A DNA stretch of 58,908 nt from UBA7985 sp002690455 (GTDB taxonomy: Bacteria > Pseudomonadota > Alphaproteobacteria > UBA7985): assembly GCA_965662775.1 (NCBI GenBank), contig CBFIIW010000018.1, positions 1 to 58,908 on the forward strand. The letters run 5' to 3'. A model generated the notes under the pieces. The model searched no databases. It was not told where the DNA came from and saw nothing but the letters and a program-made list of their open reading frames with translations. This document shows positions 40,842 through 49,339 of the stretch, in pieces. The translations under genes were made by a program, and so were the position numbers. How positions within the stretch are numbered: the first letter of the stretch is position 1; every line of letters starts with the position of its first letter.

Positions 40842-42410
40842 ATGCAACTCGGGATTCCGCGTGAGACGGCAAAGGGTGAACAACGCGTTGCCATGACCCC
40901 AGAGGTCACGGCGAAACTCGCCAAGCTCGGCCACGATCTCATTATCGAAGCCGGGGCTGGGAAGGCGGCTGGTTTTGCTGATGCTGCCTATGTGGAGGCG
41001 GGAGCAACGCTGGCCAAATCCAAGGCTGATCTCTACAAACGCGCTAATGTCATTGCCCGCGTGCGGCCGCCTGAGCCCAAAGACCTCGCGCGTCTTACCG
41101 CCGAACAGAGCCTGATCTCCTTTTTCTACCCTTCGCAGAACGAAGAGCTGCTCGCTGCCGCGGGTGACAGCGGCGCGACCGTAATTGCCATGGACATGGT
41201 GCCGCGGATTTCTCGGGCGCAGAAGATGGACGCGTTGTCGTCCATGGCCAACGTTGCCGGTTACAGAGCGGTGATTGAGGCGGGGAACAACTTCGGCCGC
41301 TTCTTCACCGGACAGGTGACGGCTGCTGGTAAGATCCCACCAGCAAAGGTGCTGGTCATTGGCGCCGGCGTTGCGGGGCTGGCCGCGATCGGCACCGCGC
41401 AATCACTCGGTGCGGTGGTACGTGCGTTCGACGTCCGCCCGGAAGTTGCTGAACAGATCGAAAGTATGGGGGCAGAATTTCTGTTTCTTGATTTTGACGA
41501 CGCAGCCGATGGGGCCGCCACGGGTGGCTATGCTGCGCCGTCTTCGCCTGAATTCCGTGAGAAACAGTTGGCGCTGTTCCGCGAGCAGGCGCCGGACATT
41601 GATATTGTCATCACCACCGCGCTGATCCCTGGTCGTGATGCTCCCAAGCTTTGGCTTGCAGATATGGTCGAGGCTATGAAGCCTGGCTCGGTGATCGTTG
41701 ATCTGGCAGCTGAACGTGGTGGAAACTGTGACCTAACCGTGCCGGACGAAAAGATCGTAACCGAAGGCGGGGTGACGGTCATCGGCTACACAGACTTTCC
41801 CAGCCGGATGGCAGCACAGTCCTCCACGCTCTACGCCAACAATATCGTTAACTTTCTCTCCGACCTGACTCCTGAGAAAGACGGCGTGATCGTCCACGAT
41901 ATGGAAGACGACGTCATTCGCGGTGCCACCGTGGCCCATGGGGGTGAAGTAACCTTTCCGCCGCCAGCACCAAAGATACAGGCCATAGCAGCCAAGCCGG
42001 CCGAGACTGTGCCGGAGAAGACCGCCGAGGAGCGCCAAGCCGAAGAAGCTGCCGCCGCACGCCGTGCGGGACTGCAGCAAATCGGGTTGATTGGTGTCGG
42101 CTCAATCGCCCTGCTCGCGCTCGGACTGGTTGCACCGCCCTCGTTCTTGCAGCATTTGGTGGTCTTTGTGCTCGCTTGCTTTGTCGGTTTTCAGGTTATC
42201 TGGAATGTCAGCCACGCGCTACATACCCCGTTGATGGCGGTAACCAATGCTATCTCTGGGATCATCATCATCGGGGCTTTGCTGCAGATCGGTCCGGGCA
42301 ACGCGATTGTTTGGGTGCTGGCATCGGTTTCAGTGCTGATTGCGACAATCAATATTGTTGGCGGCTTTATGGTAACACGGCGCATGCTCGCTATGTTCCA
42401 GAAGTCCTGA
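40842..42410 (+). CDS. pntA: NAD(P) transhydrogenase alpha subunit
   Basis: Proton-translocating transhydrogenase subunit that carries the NAD(H)-binding domain I plus the first membrane helices. The 522-residue single chain has the AlaDH/PNT N-domain (GIPRETAKGEQRVAMTPE), the NAD-binding VLVIGAGVAGLAAIGTAQSL, and DLAAERGGNCDLTVP. A Glu/Ala-rich linker (about 390-415) leads to four C-terminal membrane helices. It is a fused alpha1+alpha2 form. pntB follows 22 nt later. Confidence 0.95.
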   Translation: MQLGIPRETAKGEQRVAMTPEVTAKLAKLGHDLIIEAGAGKAAGFADAAYVEAGATLAKSKADLYKRANVIARVRPPEPKDLARLTAEQSLISFFYPSQNEELLAAAGDSGATVIAMDMVPRISRAQKMDALSSMANVAGYRAVIEAGNNFGRFFTGQVTAAGKIPPAKVLVIGAGVAGLAAIGTAQSLGAVVRAFDVRPEVAEQIESMGAEFLFLDFDDAADGAATGGYAAPSSPEFREKQLALFREQAPDIDIVITTALIPGRDAPKLWLADMVEAMKPGSVIVDLAAERGGNCDLTVPDEKIVTEGGVTVIGYTDFPSRMAAQSSTLYANNIVNFLSDLTPEKDGVIVHDMEDDVIRGATVAHGGEVTFPPPAPKIQAIAAKPAETVPEKTAEERQAEEAAAARRAGLQQIGLIGVGSIALLALGLVAPPSFLQHLVVFVLACFVGFQVIWNVSHALHTPLMAVTNAISGIIIIGALLQIGPGNAIVWVLASVSVLIATINIVGGFMVTRRMLAMFQKS

Positions 42411-42432
42411 GTAGCGGAAAAGGGTTAGAACC

Positions 42433-43803
42433 ATGGGTATCGGACTTCAAACCGCTGCGTATATCGTCGCAAGTATTCTCTTCATTCTCTCACTGGGCGG
42501 CCTGTCTAATCAAGAAAGCGCCAAGCGCGCCGTCTGGTCTGGCATCTTCGGAATGGCGCTGGCTGTTGCTGCAACCCTGCTCGGGCCGACGATGACCCTG
42601 CACTGGGTGCTGATCCCACTGCTGATCGCCGGCGCCGTTATCGGCGCTGTTGTCGCTCAGCGGGTTGAGATGACCGGCATGCCCCAGCTTGTCGCAGCCT
42701 TACACTCCTTTGTTGGGCTTGCGGCCTTGTTCATAGGCATCAACTCTGACATTGCAGGGACCGTCGACCTGACGCGGGCCGAAGTCATTATCCACGAAGT
42801 CGAAATCTTCATCGGGGTGTTCATCGGTGCAGTGACCTTCACTGGCTCGATCATCGCCTATGGCAAGCTTGCGGGCAGCATCGATGGTAAGGCGCTTGTC
42901 CTGCCCGGGCGACATCTGTTCAATCTCGCACTTATCATCGCCTCCGTCGTGCTGATGATACTGTACATGAACCATGCCGGCAGCTGGACGCTGTGGCTGA
43001 TGACAGTCCTTGCCTGCGTCCTCGGCATCCATCTTGTCATGGCCATCGGCGGCGCCGATATGCCGGTCGTGGTCTCCATGCTCAATAGTTACTCGGGTTG
43101 GGCGGCGGCGGCCACGGGCTTCCTGCTCGGCAATGACCTGTTGATTGTAACCGGTGCGCTGGTCGGGGCCTCGGGCGCGATCCTGTCTTACATCATGTGT
43201 AAGGCTATGAACCGCTCATTTATCTCCGTTATTCTCGGCGGCTTTGGCGGCGGCGGCGGCGCGCAGATGGAAATCGATGGTGAGATGGTTGCGATCGAAG
43301 CACCAGCGGTGGCTGAGGCGTTGGCTGACGCCCGCTCGGTGGTGATTGTACCAGGCTATGGCATGGCCGTCGCTCAGGCACAGCAGTCCGTCTCCGAACT
43401 GACCCGCCGCTTGCGGGCGCTAGGCAAGGAAGTACGCTTCGCGATCCATCCGGTTGCCGGACGACTGCCCGGCCACATGAACGTTCTGTTGGCCGAGGCT
43501 AAAGTTCCTTATGACATCGTGCTCGAAATGGATGAGATTAACGATGACTTCCCTACGACTGACGTTGTGATCGTCGTTGGTTCAAATGACATCGTTAATC
43601 CAGCGGCGCAGGATGATCCAAATTCACCCATCGCCGGGATGCCTGTGCTCGAAGTCTGGAAGTCCCAGCAGGTGTTTGTGCTCAAGCGCGGGGCAGGGAC
43701 GGGGTATTCCGGGATTGAGAATCCTTTGTTCTTCAAGGACAATACCCGCATGTTCTATGGCGATGCCAAGGCGTCGTTTGATGCTTTACTGGGGCACTTC
43801 TGA
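42433..43803 (+). CDS. pntB: NAD(P) transhydrogenase beta subunit
   Basis: A 456-residue membrane subunit: about eight or nine helices in the first 270 residues, then the soluble NADP(H)-binding domain III with VVIVPGYGMAVAQAQQSV, VRFAIHPVAGRLPGHMNVLL and VVIVGSNDIVNPAA. With PntA it uses the proton gradient to make NADPH. The gene for a cytoplasmic-type S/N-oxide reductase begins 24 nt after its stop, suggesting shared transcription. Confidence 0.95.
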   Translation: MGIGLQTAAYIVASILFILSLGGLSNQESAKRAVWSGIFGMALAVAATLLGPTMTLHWVLIPLLIAGAVIGAVVAQRVEMTGMPQLVAALHSFVGLAALFIGINSDIAGTVDLTRAEVIIHEVEIFIGVFIGAVTFTGSIIAYGKLAGSIDGKALVLPGRHLFNLALIIASVVLMILYMNHAGSWTLWLMTVLACVLGIHLVMAIGGADMPVVVSMLNSYSGWAAAATGFLLGNDLLIVTGALVGASGAILSYIMCKAMNRSFISVILGGFGGGGGAQMEIDGEMVAIEAPAVAEALADARSVVIVPGYGMAVAQAQQSVSELTRRLRALGKEVRFAIHPVAGRLPGHMNVLLAEAKVPYDIVLEMDEINDDFPTTDVVIVVGSNDIVNPAAQDDPNSPIAGMPVLEVWKSQQVFVLKRGAGTGYSGIENPLFFKDNTRMFYGDAKASFDALLGHF

Positions 43804-43827
43804 CGCCTCCATCGGGGAGAGGAAGCT

Positions 43828-46185
43828 ATGCAAGACCGGCCCAGCCCGCTGACCTCAAACCACTGGGGGGTCGGTCTGGTAGATACGGACGGCGGGCGCA
43901 TTACTGCTGTAAAACCGCATCCGCGCGATCCGGCACCTAACCGGCTGAATGAAAATATACCGGACAGCCTCTATGGTCCCGGGCGCATCCGTCAGCCCGC
44001 CGTCCGTGCCAGCTGGTTAGATCACGGGCCGGCGGCTAGAGCGGGTGAGCGCGGGCGCGATCCCTTCGTCGAGGTCAGTTGGGACCAGGTGCTCGATCTG
44101 CTGGCCGGCGAGATTACTCGGGTTCGTTCGCAATACGGTAATCAGGCCATTTATGCTGGCTCTTATGGCTGGTCGAGTGCAGGCCGCGTGCACCATGCGC
44201 AAGGGCTGCTTAAGCGATTTTTGAACACTCAGGGGGGCTTTGTCCGCTCCGAAGGGAACTACAGCTATAATGCTGCATTGGTGCTACTGCCGTTCATCGT
44301 CGGGCCTTTCTACCGCCATGTGCCGCAATCAACCCGCTGGTCGGTGATTGCTGAGCACAGCGAGCTGGTGGTGGCATTTGGTGGGTTGGCGGAGCGGAAT
44401 ACCCGTGTCTGTGACGGCGGGGCAAGCCTGCATCGCTTTCCGGGTAGCCTGAAATCCTGCGCACAGGCTGGCGTGCGCTTCATCAATGTCAGCCCCTTGC
44501 GTACAGATATGGAATCCGAGCTTAACGCCGAGTGGTTGGCCATCCAGCCCGGGACGGACACGGCGATGATGCTGGCGCTGGCTTACGTGCTTCTGGATGA
44601 GGGCCTGCACGATCAAGCCTTTCTCGATCGCTACACGGTCGGTTTTGACCGGGTGGCCGCTTACCTCCGCGGTGAGACAGACGGCCAACCTAAAACCCCG
44701 GGTTGGGCGGCTGCGCTGACGGGGCTGGACCCCGACAGGCTGACAACGCTGGCGCGAGAGATGGCAGCACGGCGGACCATGATCACCACCACGGCCTCGC
44801 TGCAGCGGGGGGATTTTGGCGAGCAGCCGCTTTGGGCAACGGTGACGCTCGCGGCGATGCTGGGGCAGATCGGTCTTCCAGGCGGGGGTTATACCATAGC
44901 CATGGCGGTCAATTCCAATATCGGAAACACTGGTCGGCTGTTCCGCGCCGGGGTGGTGGATCAAGGCATAAACCCGGTGCGAGAGATGCTACCCGTGGCG
45001 ATGATCAGTGAGATGCTGCTCCATCCCGGCGGTGGCTATAGGTACAAAGGCCAGGAGCGGCGTTTTCCCGATATCCGCATGGTCTGGTGGGCGGGGGGTA
45101 ATCCCTTCCACCACCACCAGGATTTAAACCGGCTGCGCAAGGCCTTTGCTCGGCCTGAAACTGTCGTGGTCAACGAGATAAGCTGGACGGCCACCGCGCG
45201 TCATGCCGATGTTGTCCTGCCCGTTGCCGCGCCGGAGGAGCGTACTGATTTTGGTGCCGGTCAATCCGACGACGTGCTTGTGCCCATGCCTGCACATGCA
45301 GCGCCGGCGTATGGCGCGCGGCTGGAGTACGATATTTACGCCGATCTGGCCGGGCGGCTGGGCGGTGCCGAGGCCTTTACCAAGGGCCGTGATGCGGAGG
45401 GTTGGACCCGCCGGCTTTGGCAGGACACGCAAGAGACTGCTGCCAAGCACGGGCTCGTTTTGCCCGACTGGGATACCTTTATTGGTGGGGATATGGTGCA
45501 GTTGCCCGACCCGAACCCGGATCAGGTGTTTCTCTCTGATTTTCGGGCTGACCCCGTTGAGAACCCGCTGCCTACGACGTCTGGGCGGATCGAACTATTC
45601 TGCGCCAAAATCGATGGTTTTGGTCTGCCGGATTGTCCGGGGCAGGCAACCTGGTTCCCACCGCGTGACGCTCCCGATGAAGGACCATTGGCGCTGATTT
45701 CAGGTCAGCCCGGTACTCGCCTGCATAGCCAGCAAGACGATGGTGCCTATAGCCGATCAATGAAGATCAAAGGCCGCGAGCCAGTGCTAATCCATCCGAA
45801 TGACGCTGCTGCACGCGGCATTAGTGATGGGTCAGTTGTCGAATTGTTCAACAGTCGTGGGCGTTGCCTCGCCGGGGCTCGGGTGACGGATGACGTGCGT
45901 GAGGGGTGTGTGTTCCTGTGGACCGGGGCTTGGTATGACCCGGACTTTGAAAGCCTCAGTGATGACAGTGCTGCGGCTTCTGTTGCCGAGGCCAGCGCCA
46001 GTCCAAAAACCCCAATCGACCGGCACGGAAATCCGAACGTGCTCACCCACGATCAGCGCACTTCAAGCCTCTCGCAGTCGCCTGCCGCTCATTCCGCACG
46101 AGTGGAGGTCCGCGCCTGGCCCCAAGATAGGCCTTTACCGTCAGTGCGTGCCTTTGAGCCGCCCGCGTTCGAATCTCGCAGTTGA
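43828..46185 (+). CDS. Molybdopterin S/N-oxide reductase (BisC/DMSO-reductase type)
   Basis: A 785-residue bis-MGD reductase. It starts directly with the family block SNHWGVGLVDT and has the Mo ligand Ser117 in GSYGWSSAGRVHHAQ, MWWAGGNPFHHHQDLNRL, and a C-terminal MopB domain (LISGQPGTRLHSQ...). There is no Tat signal and no N-terminal Fe-S cysteine motif, as in biotin sulfoxide reductase BisC rather than periplasmic TorA/DorA. It should therefore act in the cytoplasm, where BisC-type enzymes can draw on NADPH. Co-transcription with pntAB fits that. Natural substrate unknown: biotin, methionine or other S/N-oxides are possible. Confidence 0.87.
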   Translation: MQDRPSPLTSNHWGVGLVDTDGGRITAVKPHPRDPAPNRLNENIPDSLYGPGRIRQPAVRASWLDHGPAARAGERGRDPFVEVSWDQVLDLLAGEITRVRSQYGNQAIYAGSYGWSSAGRVHHAQGLLKRFLNTQGGFVRSEGNYSYNAALVLLPFIVGPFYRHVPQSTRWSVIAEHSELVVAFGGLAERNTRVCDGGASLHRFPGSLKSCAQAGVRFINVSPLRTDMESELNAEWLAIQPGTDTAMMLALAYVLLDEGLHDQAFLDRYTVGFDRVAAYLRGETDGQPKTPGWAAALTGLDPDRLTTLAREMAARRTMITTTASLQRGDFGEQPLWATVTLAAMLGQIGLPGGGYTIAMAVNSNIGNTGRLFRAGVVDQGINPVREMLPVAMISEMLLHPGGGYRYKGQERRFPDIRMVWWAGGNPFHHHQDLNRLRKAFARPETVVVNEISWTATARHADVVLPVAAPEERTDFGAGQSDDVLVPMPAHAAPAYGARLEYDIYADLAGRLGGAEAFTKGRDAEGWTRRLWQDTQETAAKHGLVLPDWDTFIGGDMVQLPDPNPDQVFLSDFRADPVENPLPTTSGRIELFCAKIDGFGLPDCPGQATWFPPRDAPDEGPLALISGQPGTRLHSQQDDGAYSRSMKIKGREPVLIHPNDAAARGISDGSVVELFNSRGRCLAGARVTDDVREGCVFLWTGAWYDPDFESLSDDSAAASVAEASASPKTPIDRHGNPNVLTHDQRTSSLSQSPAAHSARVEVRAWPQDRPLPSVRAFEPPAFESRS

Positions 46186-46520
46186 TCGACAGTCAGTCTT
46201 ACGCGAAGCTAAGCCTCCGGCGGCCGATTTGATCTTAAGCCCCTTTGCAGCTCATCAGGACGAACACCGTTGAACGGAACGTCCGGCGAGGTGGTCAAGT
46301 GGTTTGCGACACTCTGGGTGTACAAACGCTTGAGATCGTTCCCGTGACGACGCGCAAGGCCTCGCGTTTTCATCATACCGGGCGGAGGTTGCGCCGACCG
46401 TGTCTCGACCGCTTCGCGGTCTTCACCAAGGCGTCGCGCACGATCCATGTGCGCGGGAGTGATTTGTAAGCCGCGAAGCGGCGTCAAATCGAGCCCGCCA
46501 TCGCTGCTTCTTATCCCGCG
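46186..46520. other. Convergent intergenic region with three hairpins
   Basis: 335 nt between the reductase and the MBL-fold gene. No supported gene. Three inverted repeats occur in the right half: GACCGC-TTC-GCGGTC (46407-46421), CGCGCAC-7 nt-GTGCGCG (46435-46455), and a two-tier hairpin GATTTG..CAAATC with inner GCCGC-GAA-GCGGC (46461-46490). The last lies 30 nt beyond the MBL stop and could terminate transcription from either side, though no T-run is present. Confidence 0.5.
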
Positions 46521-47387
46521 TCAAAACTCAATCGTCATCAGGTCGCGCCCAGTCGTGACCTTACCACTGAAGGTTTCCGAGATCGCCTGCAGGTAGTCCT
46601 CTTCGCTGGTGTCGCGATCACCGATATCCGGGACGTAGTGGTTTAGTACCAGGTGTTTGCAGGCCGCTAAAGTCGCAATCCGACCTACGTCTTCGCAGGC
46701 CGTGTGGGATGCTTCAAAGTGCTCCCAAAGCCGAGGCTTAACGGCCTTCATCGCCTCGCAAATTTTCTTCGCACCTGGAACATACATGGCTTCATGGACC
46801 AGAATATCGGCATCCTTTGCAAACTCTGCCAGTGGTGGGAAAAACCTTGTGTCTGCGCCAAAGACGACCGTGCCAGCAGCCGTTTCAAACTTGAAGGCAT
46901 AGCAATGGTACACGGGTGGATGCACAACCCGGAGTGCCGAAACCCGAACTCGTTCGTCTTCGTAAACATGGCCTTCATCAATTTCTGTCACCTTGACCCG
47001 ATCGGGCAGGGGAATCACACCTTCATCTTCAACCCGGATGCCGATGTCAAAGGCCTGGCTCTGGTAAAAGCCTTCCATCAGGTTCTTCACGCCTGGTGCG
47101 CCATAGATTTCGATGTTCTTCAGTGGACCAGACATCCAGCCCGTGTGAAGCAGGCCACCCAGCTCAAGGTTGTGGTCTGAATGGTTGTGCGTGATGAAAA
47201 TACGGTCCAGATCGAAGGGCAAGTATCCTGCTTCACAGACCTGTCGAGTGACTCCCAGACCTGCGTCGATCAGGTAGGGCCTGCCCGCAATAATCAGCAG
47301 GTTCGACGTCGGCCAAGACGTACCTTTCGCGATCCTGGGACCTCCTTTGGTCCCCAGCAGGATCAAGCGATTATCATCTTTGCTCAC
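46521..47387 (-). CDS. MBL-fold metallohydrolase (RNase Z/arylsulfatase-like)
   Basis: A 288-residue metallo-beta-lactamase-fold hydrolase. The metal motif is ITHNHSDHNLELGG (HxHxDH); additional ligands are likely in VFGADTRFF and the distal HLVLNHYVPD. The early block LLGTKGGPRIAKGTSWPTSNLL is typical of the group annotated as ribonuclease Z-like or small-molecule hydrolases. I take the GTG at 47387, with AGGAG 7 nt upstream; the in-frame ATG at 47402 overlaps that ribosome site. It follows pobA on the same strand after about 190 nt; a role in aromatic breakdown is possible but unproven. Confidence 0.82.
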   Translation of the reverse strand: MSKDDNRLILLGTKGGPRIAKGTSWPTSNLLIIAGRPYLIDAGLGVTRQVCEAGYLPFDLDRIFITHNHSDHNLELGGLLHTGWMSGPLKNIEIYGAPGVKNLMEGFYQSQAFDIGIRVEDEGVIPLPDRVKVTEIDEGHVYEDERVRVSALRVVHPPVYHCYAFKFETAAGTVVFGADTRFFPPLAEFAKDADILVHEAMYVPGAKKICEAMKAVKPRLWEHFEASHTACEDVGRIATLAACKHLVLNHYVPDIGDRDTSEEDYLQAISETFSGKVTTGRDLMTIEF

Positions 47388-47495
47388 GCCAAATCTCCTC
47401 ATTTGTGTCTGAGGTGAGAGGCCCAAATTCGTTGGACCAGCTCAGCCCGGTTTATCCCGGTTCATCCCAGTTCAGCGCAATCCAGCCCAAACCGG

Positions 47496-47515
47496 ACCAC
47501 ACCACACCACACCAC
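47496..47515. repeat. Short tandem repeat (ACCAC)4
   Basis: Four perfect copies of ACCAC lie in the gap between pobA and the MBL gene. Just before them are three imperfect copies of CCCGGTTYATC (about 47446-47476). These are simple repeats, not a CRISPR. Confidence 0.7.
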
Positions 47516-47532
47516 CCCATTTCGGAACAGAC

Positions 47533-47572
47533 CGTGGCTTGCCCAGGCTTTACGTGGCTTGCCCAGGCTTTA
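47533..47572. repeat. 20-bp perfect tandem duplication beside the pobA stop
   Basis: CGTGGCTTGCCCAGGCTTTA occurs twice without a gap (47533-47552 and 47553-47572), ending 6 nt from the pobA stop codon at 47579. It looks like a recent slippage or unequal-crossover duplication in non-coding sequence. Confidence 0.9.
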
Positions 47573-47578
47573 ACGGCG

Positions 47579-48757
47579 TCAGAACGGCAAGCCAACATAG
47601 TTCTCTGCAATGGTTTTCTGCCCTGCTTCACTGCTGCGTATATAGTCAAACTCTGCCCGTTGCATGCGCTTTTCGAACCCGCTGTGTTCGGGGAACTGAT
47701 GCATCATGGATGTGAGATACCAGCTGAAGCGCTCGACCTTCCAGACCCGTGCCAGCGCCGCGACGCTGTAGGCCTCCAAGGCGGCGTCTTCACCGCTATC
47801 TTTCCAGGTAATGATGGCCCGCGACAGGCGGCGAACATCTGCAAACGCCAGATTAAGCCCCTTCGCGCCAGTTGGCGGAACAATATGCGCGCTGTCCCCA
47901 GCGAGAAACAACCGGCCAAAGCGCATCGGCTCGGAGACAAACGAGCGCAACGGTGCGATTGACATCTCGATCGGCTCACCGGTGCGCACCTGCTGCCCCA
48001 GCGCACCAAGACGGCGAGTAAAGGCCTCCCAGAAACGATCTGTACTCCAGTCATCGACTGTCTCACCCGGCGCCGATTGAACGTAGTAGCGGCTGCGGGT
48101 TTCCGAGCGCATCGAGGCGAGTGCAAAACCGTCCTCATGGTTGGCATAAATCACGTTGTGAGCGACGGGCGGCTCGTCAACCAACACGCCCAGCCAGCCG
48201 AAGGGGTAAGTGCGCTCGAAGGCTTGGCGCCGACCGGGAGGAATGCTCTGCCTGCACACGCCGTGGAAGCCGTCACAGCCTGCAACAATGTCTGCCTCAA
48301 CCACGTAAGTCTCGCCAGTTGGTCTGGTAAACTTCACCTTCGGCGACTGGGTTCCAAGGTCGGCAAGCTCCGCGTCAGGGCATTCCCAGAAAATGGGCTG
48401 CCCTCTGGCTTCGCAGGCCTCGATCAAGTCCTTGGTAATCTCGGTCTGACCGTAAACGATCACCTGATGGTTCGTGATATCGCGAACTGGAATCTCAAAG
48501 GGTTCACCGTCAAAGGATAGGATAACACCGTTATGGGGGATGCATTCGGCATGCAGGCGGTCGGCGCAGCCAGCTTCTTCCATGCCCTCGACCGTACCAC
48601 GCTCCAGCACGCCGGCACGGATCCGCTCCAGCACACGTGCACGCGATGTCCGTTCGACGATCAGACTATCGATCCCAGCCTGATAGAGCAATTGGCTGAG
48701 CAGTAGGCCCGAAGGCCCGGCACCGATGATCACAACAGCAGTCTTTTGGATTTCCAT
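47579..48757 (-). CDS. pobA: 4-hydroxybenzoate 3-monooxygenase
   Basis: Flavoprotein that hydroxylates 4-hydroxybenzoate to protocatechuate using NAD(P)H and O2. The 392-residue length matches PobA. It has VVIIGAGPSGLLLSQLL (FAD), LEGKxTA-like RIRAGVLERGTVEGM, GCDGFHGVCRQSIP (DG motif), LAGDSAHIVPPTGAKGLNLAFADV (GD motif) and ALARVWKVERFSWYLT near the end. The start is the ATG at 48757. It is divergent from ligABC, whose enzymes use its product. Confidence 0.93.
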   Translation of the reverse strand: MEIQKTAVVIIGAGPSGLLLSQLLYQAGIDSLIVERTSRARVLERIRAGVLERGTVEGMEEAGCADRLHAECIPHNGVILSFDGEPFEIPVRDITNHQVIVYGQTEITKDLIEACEARGQPIFWECPDAELADLGTQSPKVKFTRPTGETYVVEADIVAGCDGFHGVCRQSIPPGRRQAFERTYPFGWLGVLVDEPPVAHNVIYANHEDGFALASMRSETRSRYYVQSAPGETVDDWSTDRFWEAFTRRLGALGQQVRTGEPIEMSIAPLRSFVSEPMRFGRLFLAGDSAHIVPPTGAKGLNLAFADVRRLSRAIITWKDSGEDAALEAYSVAALARVWKVERFSWYLTSMMHQFPEHSGFEKRMQRAEFDYIRSSEAGQKTIAENYVGLPF

Positions 48758-48940
48758 GATCGCATCCAAGATATGTGACATGTTACGCTTTTGTTTGATT
48801 GGGTTTTAGGCCATTATCAAGTGAAACGAAAGTGAAACCCAATATAAAGGCAGCTTCGCCGCTGAACCTTGCTGTGATGCATGGGACCGATGATCTCCGC
48901 CGCCAAGCGACATTAACCGGCAAACAAAGAAGAGCAAAAC
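48758..48940. promoter_or_regulatory. pobA/ligA divergent control region with repeats
   Basis: This 183-nt gap has a 9-bp perfect inverted repeat, ATTGGGTTT (48798-48806) and AAACCCAAT (48835-48843). Inside it is a direct repeat of GTGAAAC at 48821-48827 and 48832-48838. The 11-bp period is one helical turn, as expected for adjacent contacts by a dimeric activator or repressor on one DNA face. A TATAAA lies at 48844-48849. No regulator gene is adjacent. Confidence 0.55.
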
Positions 48941-49339
48941 ATGGGCAAAGCCTACGAAGATATTCCCGGAACAATTGTGTTCGACAGTGAACAGGCCGCA
49001 CGCGGCTATCACCTCAACCAGTTCTGTATCTCGCTGCGCCTGCAGGCGAACCGTGAAGCATACAAAGCGGATCCGGAAGGCTACATCGATACCTTCCCGA
49101 TGACATTAGAGCAACGAACGGCCGCGCTGACTGAGGACTGGCTAGGGCTGCTCGAATTGGGTGGCAACATCTATTATACTTCCAAGTTGGCTGCCTTCCA
49201 CGGCATTAATTTTCAGGAGCTTGCCGGTCTGATGACTGGGATGGGCTCAGCGGACTACCGGGCAATGATGGTCGCTGGCGGGCGGTCAATCGAGGGCAAC
49301 CGCTATCAAGCAGAGTGGGATGAGAACGACGATGGCTAG
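48941..49339 (+). CDS. ligA: Protocatechuate 4,5-dioxygenase alpha subunit
   Basis: Small subunit (132 residues) of the extradiol dioxygenase that opens protocatechuate between C4 and C5. The LigA-type helical fold is evident: FDSEQAARGYHLNQFCISL, DPEGYIDTFPMTLEQRTAAL, WLGLLELGGNIYYTSKLAAF. This subunit caps the LigB active site. Its stop overlaps the ligB start by 8 nt, consistent with 1:1 synthesis. Confidence 0.93.
   Translation: MGKAYEDIPGTIVFDSEQAARGYHLNQFCISLRLQANREAYKADPEGYIDTFPMTLEQRTAALTEDWLGLLELGGNIYYTSKLAAFHGINFQELAGLMTGMGSADYRAMMVAGGRSIEGNRYQAEWDENDDG

Noticed and set aside
46245..46469. A 74-codon ORF ending in ASRTIHVRGSDL
   Set aside because: It overlaps the hairpin cluster, has no ribosome site and no recognisable family; the apparent coding is a by-product of GC-rich inverted repeats.
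47446..47572. CRISPR array
   Set aside because: The repeats are different short units without spacers of regular length, and no cas genes are present.
47405..47962. A 185-codon plus-strand ORF opposite the end of pobA
   Set aside because: It runs across the tandem repeats and antisense to conserved pobA sequence; no domain is recognisable.
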